Below are positions 1 to 10,814 of a DNA stretch of 64,000 nucleotides, piece after piece. The stretch comes from Dillenia suffruticosa. Its lineage: Eukaryota; Streptophyta; Magnoliopsida; Dilleniales; Dilleniaceae. Each line of letters starts with the position of its first letter. Position 1 is the stretch's first letter. Made by a program: the position numbers and the translations under genes. Location of the stretch: contig JAVTVX010000030.1 in the NCBI GenBank assembly GCA_033439265.1, positions 4,962,501 through 5,026,500 of the forward strand, read 5' to 3'. The notes under the pieces are model-generated. The model was not told the origin of the DNA. It saw nothing but the letters and a program-made list of their open reading frames with translations, and made no database searches.

Positions 1-2
1 AA

Positions 3-1016
3 TCTCCTCGGGCCTGGTATGCAAAACTAAGCTCTGCGCTTCTCAGTTACAACTTTAAAAAATGCAATAATGATTCCTTCTTACTTACTAAATTTGATAA
101 TGAAAGAATTACTATTGTGCTCATATACGTTGATGATATCATTGTTACCGGAAGTGATATCAGTCAAATTGATCAAATTAGAAATTTTCTTAAATCTAGT
201 TTTGAAGTTAAAGATTTAGAGCTACTAAACTACTTTTTAAGAATAGAACTTGCCTACTCTCATAAAGGGCTTGTCCTATCCCAAAGAAAGTATACTCTTG
301 ATCTTTTGCAGGAGACAGGTAAATTGGGAGCAAAACCAGCGATTAGCCCTATCTCAACCTCTGATGAAGAAAAAGATGCCGATCAACCTTTCACAGATAT
401 ACAAAGGTACCAGAGACTTGTTGGGAAGCTCATTTACCTAACTATCACCAGACCCGACATTGCATATGCTGTGAGTCAAATCAGTCGGTATATGCATGCT
501 TCTAAAGTATGTCATTGGAAGGTAGTTGAAAGGATTCTTAGGTATCTTAAAGGGTCTCCCGGGAGAGGAATCTGGATGAAGAATAATCAAAATTCAGAAA
601 TTGTGGGCTATTGTGATGCGGATTGGGTCGGAGATTCAATGGATAGAAGATCCGTCACAAGTTATTACATATTTGTTGGTAGGAATATCGTATCTTGGAA
701 AAGTAAGAAACAATCTGTAGTTTCAAAATCAAGTACAGAATCTGAGTACCGAGCCATGGCAGCAGCACCCAGCGAGATCATTTGGCTAAAAGCTCTAGTT
801 GAAGAATTGGGATTTCTAGTCACTTTCCCTATCAAACTCTTTTGCGACAATCAATCTGTTATTCATATTGCGTCTAATCCTGTTTTTCATGAGAGAACAA
901 AACATATTGAAGTCGATTGTCATTTCGTTCGTCAAAAGGTTGAAGATAAGACCATAGATATCTATTCGCCAAACTTGAGGGGGAGTGTTAAAATAAATTC
1001 AAATAATATTGATTGA
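3..1016 (+). CDS. Ty1-copia polyprotein, 3' part (RT C-terminal half and RNase H), partial
   Basis: The frame is already open at the left edge (codons from position 3) and stops at 1014-1016. It starts in the reverse-transcriptase thumb region (PRAWYAKL), carries the catalytic YVDD box near 124-135, then the connection segment (RYQRLVGKLIYLTITRPDIA) and the RNase H domain with its YCDADW and SSTESEYRA motifs. These are textbook plant Ty1-copia signatures. The last residues jump from the RNase H helix (HFVRQKVEDKT) directly to the tail that normally precedes the polypurine tract (DIYSPNLRGSV), so a few tens of codons seem to be missing. Gag, protease and integrase lie outside the window, if they exist. 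It encodes retrotransposon machinery, not a host function; family assignment is certain, activity unlikely. Confidence 0.9.
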   Translation, partial: SPRAWYAKLSSALLSYNFKKCNNDSFLLTKFDNERITIVLIYVDDIIVTGSDISQIDQIRNFLKSSFEVKDLELLNYFLRIELAYSHKGLVLSQRKYTLDLLQETGKLGAKPAISPISTSDEEKDADQPFTDIQRYQRLVGKLIYLTITRPDIAYAVSQISRYMHASKVCHWKVVERILRYLKGSPGRGIWMKNNQNSEIVGYCDADWVGDSMDRRSVTSYYIFVGRNIVSWKSKKQSVVSKSSTESEYRAMAAAPSEIIWLKALVEELGFLVTFPIKLFCDNQSVIHIASNPVFHERTKHIEVDCHFVRQKVEDKTIDIYSPNLRGSVKINSNNID

Positions 1017-1493
1017 TTTAGTCAATCATTATGATTGATTTAATCAATCATTATGATTGATTTAATCAATCATTATGATTGACCTAATCAATTATCAACC
1101 ATTCAACCATAATAATTGATTTAATCAATTATTATGATTGAACTAATCATTACAATTAATTTGGTCAATGATATATATTTGGTTGGTTTAATCAATTATT
1201 CAGATTGATTTACTCAATCATTATATATTTAGTTGATTTATTTAATGATTGATTTATTCAATCACTATAAATTTAGAATATTGACTTTATTTTCCCCTTT
1301 ACCAATTTTATTGTGATTCTTTTTCTTTTTCTTTAATGGTTAGTTTCTTGTATAAATAGGAATCATTTCCACACTTTATAATCAAGTAAGTAGAGACAAT
1401 CTTCTCTCTTGTACTTAGTTTTCTCTCTTCTCTTGTAATGTTTTTTAGTAATCTATATTATTTTCTTCATTTTTCTCTTATAATTTTTCAACA
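986..1493 (+). repeat. 3' LTR of the Ty1-copia element, preceded by polypurine tract
   Basis: A purine run with the core GAGGGGGAG (977-985) ends exactly where TGTTAAAATAAATTC begins, the usual copia polypurine-tract/LTR junction. The repeat closes with TTTTTCAACA at 1493, giving TG...CA ends and about 508 bp. A TATAAATA box at 1351-1358 and the CT-rich leader after it fit the U3/R boundary. The partner 5' LTR would lie left of the window, so target duplication cannot be checked. Confidence 0.8.
1008..1165 (+). repeat. Palindromic short tandem repeats in the LTR U3 region
   Basis: About six degenerate copies of a 23-24 bp unit, TTATGATTGATTTAATCAATCA, lie head to tail at the start of the LTR. 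Each unit is itself nearly palindromic (TGATTGA...TCAATCA). Their place in U3, upstream of the TATA box, is where copia enhancers usually sit. Confidence 0.75.
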
Positions 1494-1626
1494 ACTTTGA
1501 GCAAGAAATTTTCAATAAGATGTAATGCTTCCATAGAGTCCGACTATAGAATCAAACTCTGAAATCTCTTTCCCCCTAAAAAAAATAATAAATCCAAAAC
1601 AAATTGAGAATAACTCAACATTCATG

Positions 1627-1828
1627 TTAGTTGCGACACCAACGTGATAGAAGAAACTCCCTTTCCAAATACTCAAAATCTCTCGAATTCAAGTCTCTTA
1701 TGTAAAAATAAATAAATATATAAATAAAAATAAAATCTCGAATTAACTCCCCCCCCCAAAAATCAAATCCATCCTTCTCCACATTACACTTGAAGGTCCC
1801 ATCCATATTAATTTTCACAACACATTCA
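1627..1828 (-). pseudogene. LINE-type RNase H (RVT_3-like) fragment, 3' piece
   Basis: Read on the minus strand, the sequence directly beside the CACTA-like element gives VKINMDGTFKCNVEKDGF followed by GGELIRDF. This matches the start of the plant RVT_3/RNase H-like domain found at the C-terminus of many LINEs (pattern K-x-N-x-D-G-x-F...G-G-x-x-R-D). A run of nine C residues and AT-rich repeats then degrade the frame. The upstream continuation of the same frame is found beyond two inserted elements, at 2783-2809 and 3281-3345. The relic is non-functional. Confidence 0.55.
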
Positions 1829-2782
1829 CACTACTAGAAAACGGATTTTCAGCGACGGAAAAATCTGTCACTGAAAGTCCCTTTTCCATCGCTAAAAGGT
1901 ATCAGCGATAGATTTTTCCGTTACTACATCCATCTCAAAAAGTGACCCCGCTAATTTTCAATGACCAATTTTTTTTCCGTCACAAATAAAACAAAAAATA
2001 ATGCACAATTGCTCATGCCCACCCCCAGAAAGCATTCTTGCAACTAAACCAAGCATGTTATCTAACCTTATATCTTTTTTTTATTACTTATTATCTTTAT
2101 TTCTTATTTCTTAATAATATTAAAATAATAAAAAATTAAAATTTATTATAAATATTATAATTTATTATAATTTATTATTACTTAAAATAAAATAATAAAA
2201 AATTTAAAAAAATAAAATAATATTATTCTTTGGAAAATAAAAAAATAAGAATTATTAAATAAAATTAAAAATAATTTATTATAATATAATAAAATAATTT
2301 TATTATTACTTAAAATAAAATACTAAAAAATTTGCAAAAATAAAATAATATTAGCCTTTGCAAAATAAAAATAATAATAAGAATTATTAAATAAAATTAA
2401 AAATTAAAAATTAAAAATTAAAAAAAAAAAATCCGTAGCGATTTCGTTGCTAATTTTTCGTCGGTAATCCGTCACTAATTCTTCGCTAAAGGCTGTACAT
2501 TTATTTTTTTAATTTTTTTTCATTCACCAATTCACCGACGGAAGTTAGCGACAGAATATTTCAGTCGCTAAAAATTCTATCGGTAATTCGTCGCTGATAA
2601 TTTTATAATTTTTTATTTTATCTTTTTTTTTGGTTTAGCGACGGAAATATTTCCGTCGCTAATCTGTCGCTAATCCCTCGATAAAAAATCCAACGTTAAT
2701 CCGTCGCAAATCCATCGCTATTACCGATAGATATTTTTCTGTCGGTAATTTTATGTCACTGAAGCTGTGTTTTCTGGTAGTC
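1829..2782. mobile_element. CACTA-like (En/Spm) non-autonomous element, 954 bp
   Basis: The left end reads CACTACTAGAAAACGGATTTT. The right end, in reverse complement, reads GACTACCAGAAAACACAGC, so the termini match over about 14 bp with two mismatches. The subterminal regions hold many copies of TCCGTCGCTAAT-type motifs in both orientations (1848-1950 and 2430-2755), typical of CACTA transposase-binding repeats. The middle is low-complexity A/T with no coding potential. The flanks are TCA (1826-1828) and TTA (2783-2785), a plausible 3-bp target duplication with one change. Removing the element with one TTA keeps the flanking LINE frame open. Confidence 0.7.
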
Positions 2783-2809
2783 TTAGCATGAGGGAACCAA
2801 GAGACATAT

Positions 2810-3280
2810 TGTTACGAATTCCACATCAAATCTTCAAAAAATCATAAAATAATATTTAAATCCGATAAACTCTCTCACCCAATAGGTCGATCTTTTAGGA
2901 TGAGTTCTCCTATTGGGTTTGAATCTATTACTTGGGTCTGTGACAAATAACATGAAAAAGGGCTAGGGTTACCTGTAAAATGGTTACCTGATATCAGAGT
3001 GAGAGCCATTCAAAATGGAAAAGGGTTACCTGATGTCGGAGTGAGAGCCATCTGAAGAGGAAAAGGGCTACCCGCAAGAGTGAAAGCCGTCCAGAGTGCG
3101 AGCCGTTCAGAGTGAAAGCTGTCTATGGACATCCAGTTTCTCAAGGGGAGGGTAATGTTACGAATTTCATATTGGATTTCTAAAAAATTATAAAATAGTA
3201 CTTAAATCTGATATGTTCTCTCACCCAATAGATCGATCTTTTGAAATGAATTCTCCTACTAAATTTGAGTTCAGGTGACA
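2810..3280 (+). mobile_element. TRIM-like miniature LTR element, 471 bp
   Basis: Two direct repeats, 2810-2945 and 3156-3280, both start TGTTACGAATT and end GTGACA. They share the blocks CTCTCACCCAATAG and GATCGATCTTTT. The purine run AAGGGGAGGGTAA (3143-3155) sits immediately before the second repeat, as a polypurine tract should. A degenerate initiator-Met primer-site match (TGATATCAGAGTG, 2989-3001) lies 43 bp inside, further than usual. The flanks CATAT (2805-2809) and CATAC (3281-3285) form a 5-bp target duplication with one change. The interior is non-coding and made of degenerate AGAGTGAAAGCCGTTC-like repeats. Lack of coding capacity and short LTRs fit the TRIM class. Confidence 0.65.
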
Positions 3281-3345
3281 CATACCTAACAACAGGCTTG
3301 GTAATCAAGCTCTCAATAAAATGAATATCTCCATCCTGCTGACTT
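3281..3345 (-). pseudogene. LINE-type RNase H fragment, 5' piece
   Basis: On the minus strand this short segment reads in frame as DGDIHFIESLITKPVVR. The 25 bases between the TRIM and CACTA-like elements continue it as YVSWFPHA. Plant RVT_3 domains are commonly preceded by just such a K-P-V...V-S-W-x-P stretch. It is the upstream flank of the fragment ending at 1828, separated by the two insertions. Further upstream the frame meets stop codons. Confidence 0.4.
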
Positions 3346-3676
3346 CATCAAGTCCTCTAAATCTTGTCATGCCCTTAGCAAATATGGTGGGTTAATTAGT
3401 AAAAAATGTTACACGTTATTCTTGGTTCAAATCTCAAATGCCCGAAGTCGATTTCTTTTTTATCATATGTCCCAATATTTTCTTTTGTAATATTACGAAA
3501 ATTCAATGAATTTTTACAAGTAAATTTTCTCATTGCAAAAATATTGAAAGAAAAAGAATGAATATATGAATATATGCTGCTATCACCGCGTACCATTGTA
3601 GACTGTTTAATGCCCAAAAAATGCATTGATGATGAAAAACGGTGTCATCTCTAATGGGCCTAGAACCGTAGGATTA

Positions 3677-3680
<4 letters not shown>

Positions 3681-3724
<44 letters not shown>

Positions 3725-3748
3725 TGTGTGTGTGTGTGTGTGTGTGTG
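3681..3748. repeat. Compound (GA)n(TG)n microsatellite
   Basis: About 20 AG units run directly into about 13 TG units. An apparent minus-strand reading frame across it is repeat-encoded Ser-Leu/Thr-His only. Confidence 0.95.
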
Positions 3749-4805
3749 GGGAGTGTACTTGAACGAAATGATGGAAAAATAATGATCAACAAATAATGGA
3801 GATGGTAAATGGAAAGAATTTTAAAGGGAAAGGCCCGAGAAAAGTGAGTCAGAGGGGTAGTTGAGTTATTGATCTGCTCCATAATAGAAAAGAAACCCTC
3901 TCTCATTTAGTATCTTCCACTAATATGTATGTGTAGTCATCTTCTCCGAAGTAAATTCCCAACAGACGTGTTTCAAAATTTTGATTTAAATCGTTAAAAT
4001 ATTGTAAAGTATTATATATTTTTTTTTATGAGGATTCAGATTTAAGTTATGTCTTTGAGATTTTAAAATACTTTTTTTATAATTATGTGAGTGACAACAA
4101 TAACCCATATTATTATTTTTTTCAATAATATTATTTTTTTTACTTATTTTAAACCATTCGATTAAGATATTTATCTTTGGCTTTAATTGGAATAGAATTT
4201 TTTTATTACATTTCATCCGTATTCTCATTTCATTCATTTAATATACTTTTGAATATTAAAAATTCTTACCAAACAATCATAATATCTTTTAACTCAAAGG
4301 GTACTGAGGTACTTTCAAAATTTATAATATCTAATTCATGCATATAATTACTCATATTAATTCGTAGATTTCTTTTTTATCTGTATCTAAAAATTTGATT
4401 AATTCGATTCAAGTTGTGGGATTCCATTTAAAAATTAACTCTCTCAATATTTATTTTTTTATTTTTAAGAGTTAAATTTAAGATTTTAATTAAAAATTTA
4501 ATATTTTATTTCTTTGATACATGATCAATCAGTATCTAGAGACATTTTCAACCGATCCAATTCACACTACTATTGAACTCTTCTTAAAAGAGTTTTTTTA
4601 ACAAAATTTTTTTCATTTTCAAAATTTTAATATAAATTTTGATTAAAAAATTTAATTTTTTTTATTAATTTAATTATTGATTTATTATTTTAATACTCTA
4701 TTATTAAATTCACAAATCGTGAGCGTTAATCTCGTCTTTAGACCTTTTTTACGGTATCTAAAAAGAATTAAATAGAAAATAAAATAAAAGAAAAAGCTTT
4801 AGTTT
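3749..4805. other. AT-rich intergenic stretch with one SINE-like copy
   Basis: No coding signal seen. A member of the dispersed SINE-like family (minus orientation) lies at about 4370-4535: it starts AATTCGATTCAAG and ends GATTTTAATTAAAAATTTAAT. Confidence 0.6.
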
Positions 4806-5215
4806 ATGAAAATATATATATTTGCTTTATTGATGAAAGCCCTCGTTTTGGGCGTCCTTGCGGAGAATTCGAGACCCCGACCCATGACCGACAGGTTAGG
4901 GGTCAGGGTGACCGTGGCTAAAAGGACATTTTGGTCAGAAACTGACCCATTCGTTTTATCCAATGGTCGTTTTTTCCCGTGGAGAACACGGCGAAATAAG
5001 AGCCGTCCGATTTCGTTGGGAATTTTGTGGCGTCTCTCACTCGCTCTCTCCCCAATTCGTCGGCGACTTTTCTGCGTTTGCTTTGACGTTTACTTTCACA
5101 GATACACACAAATACGACTGATGCTGTTAAAAGTTGTACATGTACTGAATGAAGAGAGAGAGAGAGACTGTTTCCGTTCAATTTCACTAAATGGGCTTCT
5201 GTAGTACGTCAAGTC
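4806..5215. other. GC-richer island, possibly an orphan promoter/5'UTR
   Basis: The base composition is clearly less AT-rich than the flanks. Around 5020-5070 it carries CT-rich leader-like sequence (CTCTCACTCGCTCTCTCCCC), followed by a short GA run at 5155-5167. Open frames of 89 and 132 codons exist on opposite strands and overlap, with no recognisable domain, so neither is called a gene. The simplest reading is a promoter/5'UTR remnant or a small unrecognised repeat. Confidence 0.3.
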
Positions 5216-7983
5216 CATGTTTGAATCTTTGCTTTGTATTTACGGGACTTATATATATTTATATATAATTATAATATAATATTTAAATCAAAATAATCAG
5301 ATAAAATTTAAATATTAATAATAAAAATTAAAAATATATAATTAAAATAGTTTATTATTTGTAAAGATAAATTTACTATACACAGATCGAGGATTATTCG
5401 ATCATCTCATATATTGATACATTTTCATATTAATTACTATGTCAAGTTTTAAGCATTAAAATATTTTTACTAAATTATAATTTAATTGATATTATTCATT
5501 TTTCTTAAAAATTTTGAATTTAATTCTTTTTTATGTATATAAAAAAATTCTTTAAAAATTATGAATAATTAGAATTTAATATAACTTACCACATGCTTAA
5601 AAGATAATAAAAAATTTTATAAACTAGAAAAAATACAAAACTAATTTGTATATAAATTTGCTAAGTAAATGATAGGTCATGTTTGAAAACAAGCATAAAA
5701 CATAAATTTATAAATAATAAATTTCAAATATTTGCAAAATCTAAGAATAAAAGTTGAGATTTTGTAAAATAATTAATTATCTGTATAACAAAATTTAGAT
5801 TTGTGAGTAGAGTAGAATGGCAGGGAAGGTCTTATGTTTTTCCTCACCACACTACACCGGGAATTGGTCACGCTCGTGCTTATAAGCAATTTAATATGCC
5901 CCTGCAACTGCTGCTTCCTATGATTTGTACAAATTTTTAAGTGCACCCTAAATAAATGCTATTCCTCATTTTTCACTTCCACAGGATTAATTATTTCTGA
6001 AAATTTGAAAAAAAAAAATCAGCTTTCGTTAATTGGACTGGTTGTACCCAAAAACCAGGGTCCTCATAAATGCCCATCTTTAGTTTCTTTCTTCAATTTG
6101 AAGGCTGTTTTCTTCTTGAAACTTACAAGGACTTCTTGAAAAATATTCTTGCATGCTTTCTCTGGATGTTTTGCACCAAGATAAATAGGAAATACTAATA
6201 AAAAAAAAGGGTTTTCACTGCAGACATATACCCATTGTACATTTGAAACTTATGCTCACGGAAAATAGATATTTTAGTCTCAAATAATATGTTTTTTTTC
6301 CTTTTCATTTTTAAGGCAAAGAAGAGGAAAATAGGGGAAAGGTGCTTTGGAAGGTGTTCCCACACATGGCCGCAAAGAGCCAAATAGACCTCCTGGATAT
6401 CCAGTCATAACTTTTGTAACTTATGGATCAAAATAGTCTGTCAAACCTTTCACAACAACCTTTTGGGTAGCCTATGATGGATGCCTCAAGTTCTCTGATC
6501 TATCATTTTTCCTATTTTTCCTTCGATGCAAGGCCATGGGGCAGTGTGAAATAAAAGTCCTTCCCACTTCAGATATGTCTCTTTACCTTAGAAATGTATG
6601 ATTAAAATGAAATGATTGGCAATGTTAAATTTCAACTTATATGCTTTGGCTTTTCTTCAGCTTAAACCGCCCCAATTTGACTTTCCTAAGCTTATATTTT
6701 CAATCCTACCTGGTAAAATGTGGTTGCACCAATATTGACGATGGCTAGAATAGCAAGTCAAACACTAGGTATAAGTTTGGTCAGTCATGATTAAACATTT
6801 TTGAGAATATTTAAAACCTTAATAGTACGAGAGTGAGATGGGCGTCTCCTTGGCACTTGCACGTTAGGGTAGGACGTAGGAGTGGAAAGATTTAAAGGTC
6901 CAAAAAGTAAGGATCAAAATTATAGACTCAAAAAAAATGGAGAATTAATCATTTTTTTTTTTTGTGTGCAAGTGGATTACAAACCACCAACCGATATTCA
7001 GATTTCGTTCGATTAATATGACCCGAGCATTGTGAAGTCCTTCGTGGAGGGATTAGCTCTACTAAATCTTTTTTTTTTATTCCTATAATTTGAATTCAAG
7101 ACTTATAATTAAGAAACTATAACGTCCGACAGCAACACCCATAGGAGTTTGGTGGAATTGTAATATGGTAAAGTTGGCACAATGTTCCATTCAAAATTGT
7201 AATATGGTCAACATAAATTATTGTAGAGGTAAGAAAATTATTATTTTTTATGGTTGGAATTGTTTTAATTTCTCTAGATGGGAGAGTTGATTAGCTAACG
7301 CTTACTATATTGAACACATTTATAAAAAATTGAGTGACTATGTTTTGAAATTTTTAGGTAAGTAGGAAAGGCAATCCCTGAATATGTAAAGGCTCTAACC
7401 CTTCAATTGTATTTGTTCAGGGTTCTTCTCATTTTGCCACTATAATAAAGATTTTGGGATAGAGAGAAATGCAATGCACTATAAGGATTCAATACTCAAA
7501 ATGAAGATGGCAAGTGATAGAAATCCGAATGCATTACAATTCCAAGATGGGTAGAAAGGCTTATACTTTGAACTTATGTGTCATCAAAATCAAGTTTCGA
7601 CATTGAATAGATGAAATTTAATACAAGAAGGAAAGATACATACTAGTCAAAATTGATGACGTTAGGCAAATCTCACCTTCCATCAACTTCCTCTAACTTG
7701 CCTCTATTTTGTCACATTTTATTTCTAATATTTTCACATAAAAAGAAAAATTTTTAATAAAAATTTGAAAATTTACAAGTGAAAGTGTAGGTTTTTATAA
7801 GAAAATTATTAAATTATTATTATATTAATAATTTTTTGAATTAAATGATTACTTAATCTCAACTTTGCCAAGGGCATTATCGGAGCGACTATGATTGCTT
7901 AAACTATGTGACTTGGAGGAGTGATTCAAACAATGTTGTCCATTCAAATTGACCCTCGTCGTTGGTCATTTTGCACACCTTAA
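5216..7983. other. Intergenic, no feature recognised
   Basis: AT-rich sequence with only short, unmatched reading frames. Diverged fragments such as GATTAATATGACCCG near 7010 may be old repeat copies, but nothing definite can be called. Confidence 0.5.
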
Positions 7984-8012
7984 CCCCCCCTTCCCCCGCC
8001 CCCCCCCCCCCC
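7984..8012. repeat. Poly-C tract (C7, C5, C14 blocks)
   Basis: Three C blocks separated by TT and G are followed by GGGCGCC and a nine-base A run. The minus strand carries the matching G blocks. Reading frames across it give Gly runs only. Confidence 0.95.
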
Positions 8013-10093
8013 GGGCGCCACCAAAAAAAAATTTATGGTTGGTTCCTCGAATGCTTTCTTTCCTGAAGAGCCAAATAATAGTTTAAAGTTACCCATAAAC
8101 ATGAATGGCATCACATACCCAACTTGGAAGACACTGGACGGCCTTTCCTTAAATTCATTTGCTGTCATGATGGAGACTGAGCATCGCTGTTATTTATTTA
8201 TTCATTCATTTCAATATTGTATAGTATTGTATGTGTGTGTGATAAGCCTTTTCAAAGGTCTTGCTCTTGTCTGCTTGGCTGGCAAAACTAGTCACCTCAT
8301 TGAATGACACTTTCCACATATTATTAGAAATTGCATAACTATTCTCTCCAAAATTTTTCGAACCACGGCCGTGTCTTAAATGCCAACTCTTGTGGGCAAA
8401 GAATTAATAGCATTTTCACAAAATTAAATTTGTCTCGTATGCCAATATTTCTTACAAGAAAATAATGGGGCATCCATATGTTACAATGTCTAGTCACAAT
8501 CAATTTCAATTTCATTTGCTTACATTTTCATGTGACATGCAAATTCAAAGTCCAATATAATAGAAATATATAAAAATTCTCTTTTTATTCATAAACCCCT
8601 TTGAACTTCAATACGTAAGGTATTCGATTCAGAACTTGCGAGCTTAGAGTCACCTTACAACTAAATTAACCGACATTCGTTACTTACATATTAATTCTGA
8701 TATGAAACATTTTCGCTTATGATAGTATAGGCCATACTAGAATTAATCATGTTTTCATGTTTGGTCAATTACATGGTTGTTATAAAAGCAATTAATCATA
8801 ACCAAGCAAATCATTTTAATAGAACAAATTTGGGTCAAAGCCCCTATTTGGGATCTCCAGACAATTACTAATAAATAAATAAATAAACAAATGCAGGTCC
8901 CGAGAAAAATCAGCATGATAAAATTCGAATCCGAAGCAGTTTTTGCAACACAAGGCGCATGGTTGCATAAATTCGAGATAACACATATAAAGCCAAATGG
9001 GAAGAAGGTGGAGCAGATGTAGAGATGCTTTCGTATAAACTTCCACCATCAAAACTATTTAATTCGATCATGTGTACGGGGGACCCACAAACTTTAATTA
9101 CTTTTATCTTTTCTTTTCCCTGTCAAAATTTATATATATTTTTTTCCTTTTTACTCTGTATAAACACATAATAAAATGGTGCTAATTCTTTAACCAATAG
9201 TTAAAAAAATTATATCAGGGGAGTTCATGTTTAAAAGGGATTGATAATAAGTCGACTGGATTAATCAAAATATAATTTTGAATATCGATTAGTTTGATAC
9301 ATAATAAATTTCTAATCTTAGTTTTATTTTAAATTTTAGGGTGGATTAATATAATATTGTTGATCGCTCGGTCACCGGTGAGCGATTCAAAACTCTAAAT
9401 AGAGCACAACGTCTCCCTAACTCTGACATATGTTATTTTTTTTTTTTTGTTATACTAAAATTTGAATTGAGATTATCAGGTAGAAAAGAGAGATTGTGAC
9501 CATTAAACTGTTTCTCTGAGAACTTTGACATATGTTATTATTTCTCTCTTATATACAATTTATTTCATGCGGATAGAAGAGAGATTATTAGCATTTGTTA
9601 CTCTTTTTAAGCATTATCATGAGAGTTTCATTCGGTGTAAAATATTTTAAGACCATGCTTGGATCCATTTTCTAATTCAAATGTTATTTGGAAAAAAAAT
9701 TGAAATTTACTTTTAATTCTACAAAATTATAAAAAGTTAAAGAGGCAAAAGTTGTAAATAAAAGTTTACGGCGTTAGCCTAACTTTACTTTTTAATTATT
9801 ATTTTATTATAAATAATTTTAAAGAAAAAGAATCTTAAAATAATTATATTTATAAATAAATTATACATTTTATTTTTATTATTTTAAACATAAAAATTTA
9901 ATTCAATTTTAAATTTTTATTTTTGACTTTAACTATAATTTATCTACAAATAAATTCTATGATTTAGTTCAGTTTAAATAAATACTAGCCGTTGCTTTTA
10001 ACATTTAACTGTTGCTAATCTAACTAAGGCGTCAACTAAAATATCAACTCTTTCATCTTTTTGACATCCTGACCGCATCTAAATCAGTCTCCA

Positions 10094-10098
<5 letters not shown>
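8013..10098. other. Intergenic stretch
   Basis: Overlapping short frames at 7980-8307 on both strands are unrecognised and not called. A partial SINE-like tail (GGATTAATCAAAATATAATT) is seen near 9260. A small inverted repeat lies at 9361-9387. Confidence 0.45.
9361..9387. other. Short inverted repeat (hairpin-capable)
   Basis: Arms ATCGCTC...CACC and GGTGAGCGAT flank almost no loop in GATCGCTCGGTCACCGGTGA plus GCGATTC. No adjacent gene explains it. Confidence 0.5.

Positions 10099-10128
<30 letters not shown>
10099..10128. repeat. (CT)n microsatellite
   Basis: A C8 run followed by about 14 CT units. Confidence 0.95.
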
Positions 10129-10129
<1 letters not shown>

Positions 10130-10229
10130 AGGGTTCATGTATAGTGCATAAACTGCACATCAGAGTGACAAATGGAGAGGACGATACTGGCTCCAAATTT
10201 CAACGCTTTTCAGTTCTTGAGAATTGTGT

Positions 10230-10230
<1 letters not shown>

Positions 10231-10286
<56 letters not shown>
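10231..10286. repeat. (GA)n microsatellite
   Basis: About 28 GA units with one interruption (GATA). It lies about 100 bp from the CT tract at 10099-10128 and is complementary to it, so the pair could form a long stem. Confidence 0.95.
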
Positions 10287-10289
<3 letters not shown>

Positions 10290-10712
10290 AAAGAAACAAC
10301 ACGTAAATGTCAAATCCCTTCACATCCCCAACGCACTTTGTCGAGCCTTATTATTAACCTGACTAAACTATGCATTCTGTTTGATTAATAATTTTACTTT
10401 ATTTAGTATTATATTATAAATTGTATTGATTTGCTAATTAAAGTGAAACCCAGTTTTAACTATACATTTTTGTATCGTTCATCAAATTTCTCGATAATTA
10501 AAATAATCCCACTTTATTTATTATAATATTAACAAAAAAGAAATTCAAATAGTGTGTACAGACTTTTATATTGTTTTGGGATTTAAAATATAATTCCTTT
10601 TTCCTTTTCAATAATCAAAAACAACTCACTACAACCAGTACCAACTTGGGTCTGAGCATTATGTTCATCTCTCCCAATAACCTGCAGTCACATGATCTCT
10701 CTCTCTCTCTCT

Positions 10713-10809
10713 CCCCCCACCCCCCATGTTTAAGTTTGAGAAAAACCCTAGAGAGAAGAAAGAAAAAAGAGTGAGAGTAGTAGTTGAAAAGGAAAGGGGG
10801 GGTGGGGGG
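10713..10809. other. C/G inverted repeat around a 5'UTR-like purine segment
   Basis: CCCCCCACCCCCC (10713-10725) is the exact reverse complement of the first 13 bases of GGGGGGGTGGGGGG read from its right end (10796-10809). The loop of about 70 bases holds AAACCCTAG (telo-box-like) and a GA-rich leader. A small reading frame starts six bases downstream. Confidence 0.7.
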
Positions 10810-10814
10810 AAGAG

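Noticed and set aside
3607-3906. 99-codon minus-strand frame
   Set aside because: Most of it is the translated GA/TG microsatellite (Ser-Leu and Thr-His runs).
8035-8307. 90-codon frame with LKLPINMNGITYPTWK
   Set aside because: The composition is reasonable but I recognise no family, and the opposite strand is also open beside the poly-C tract.
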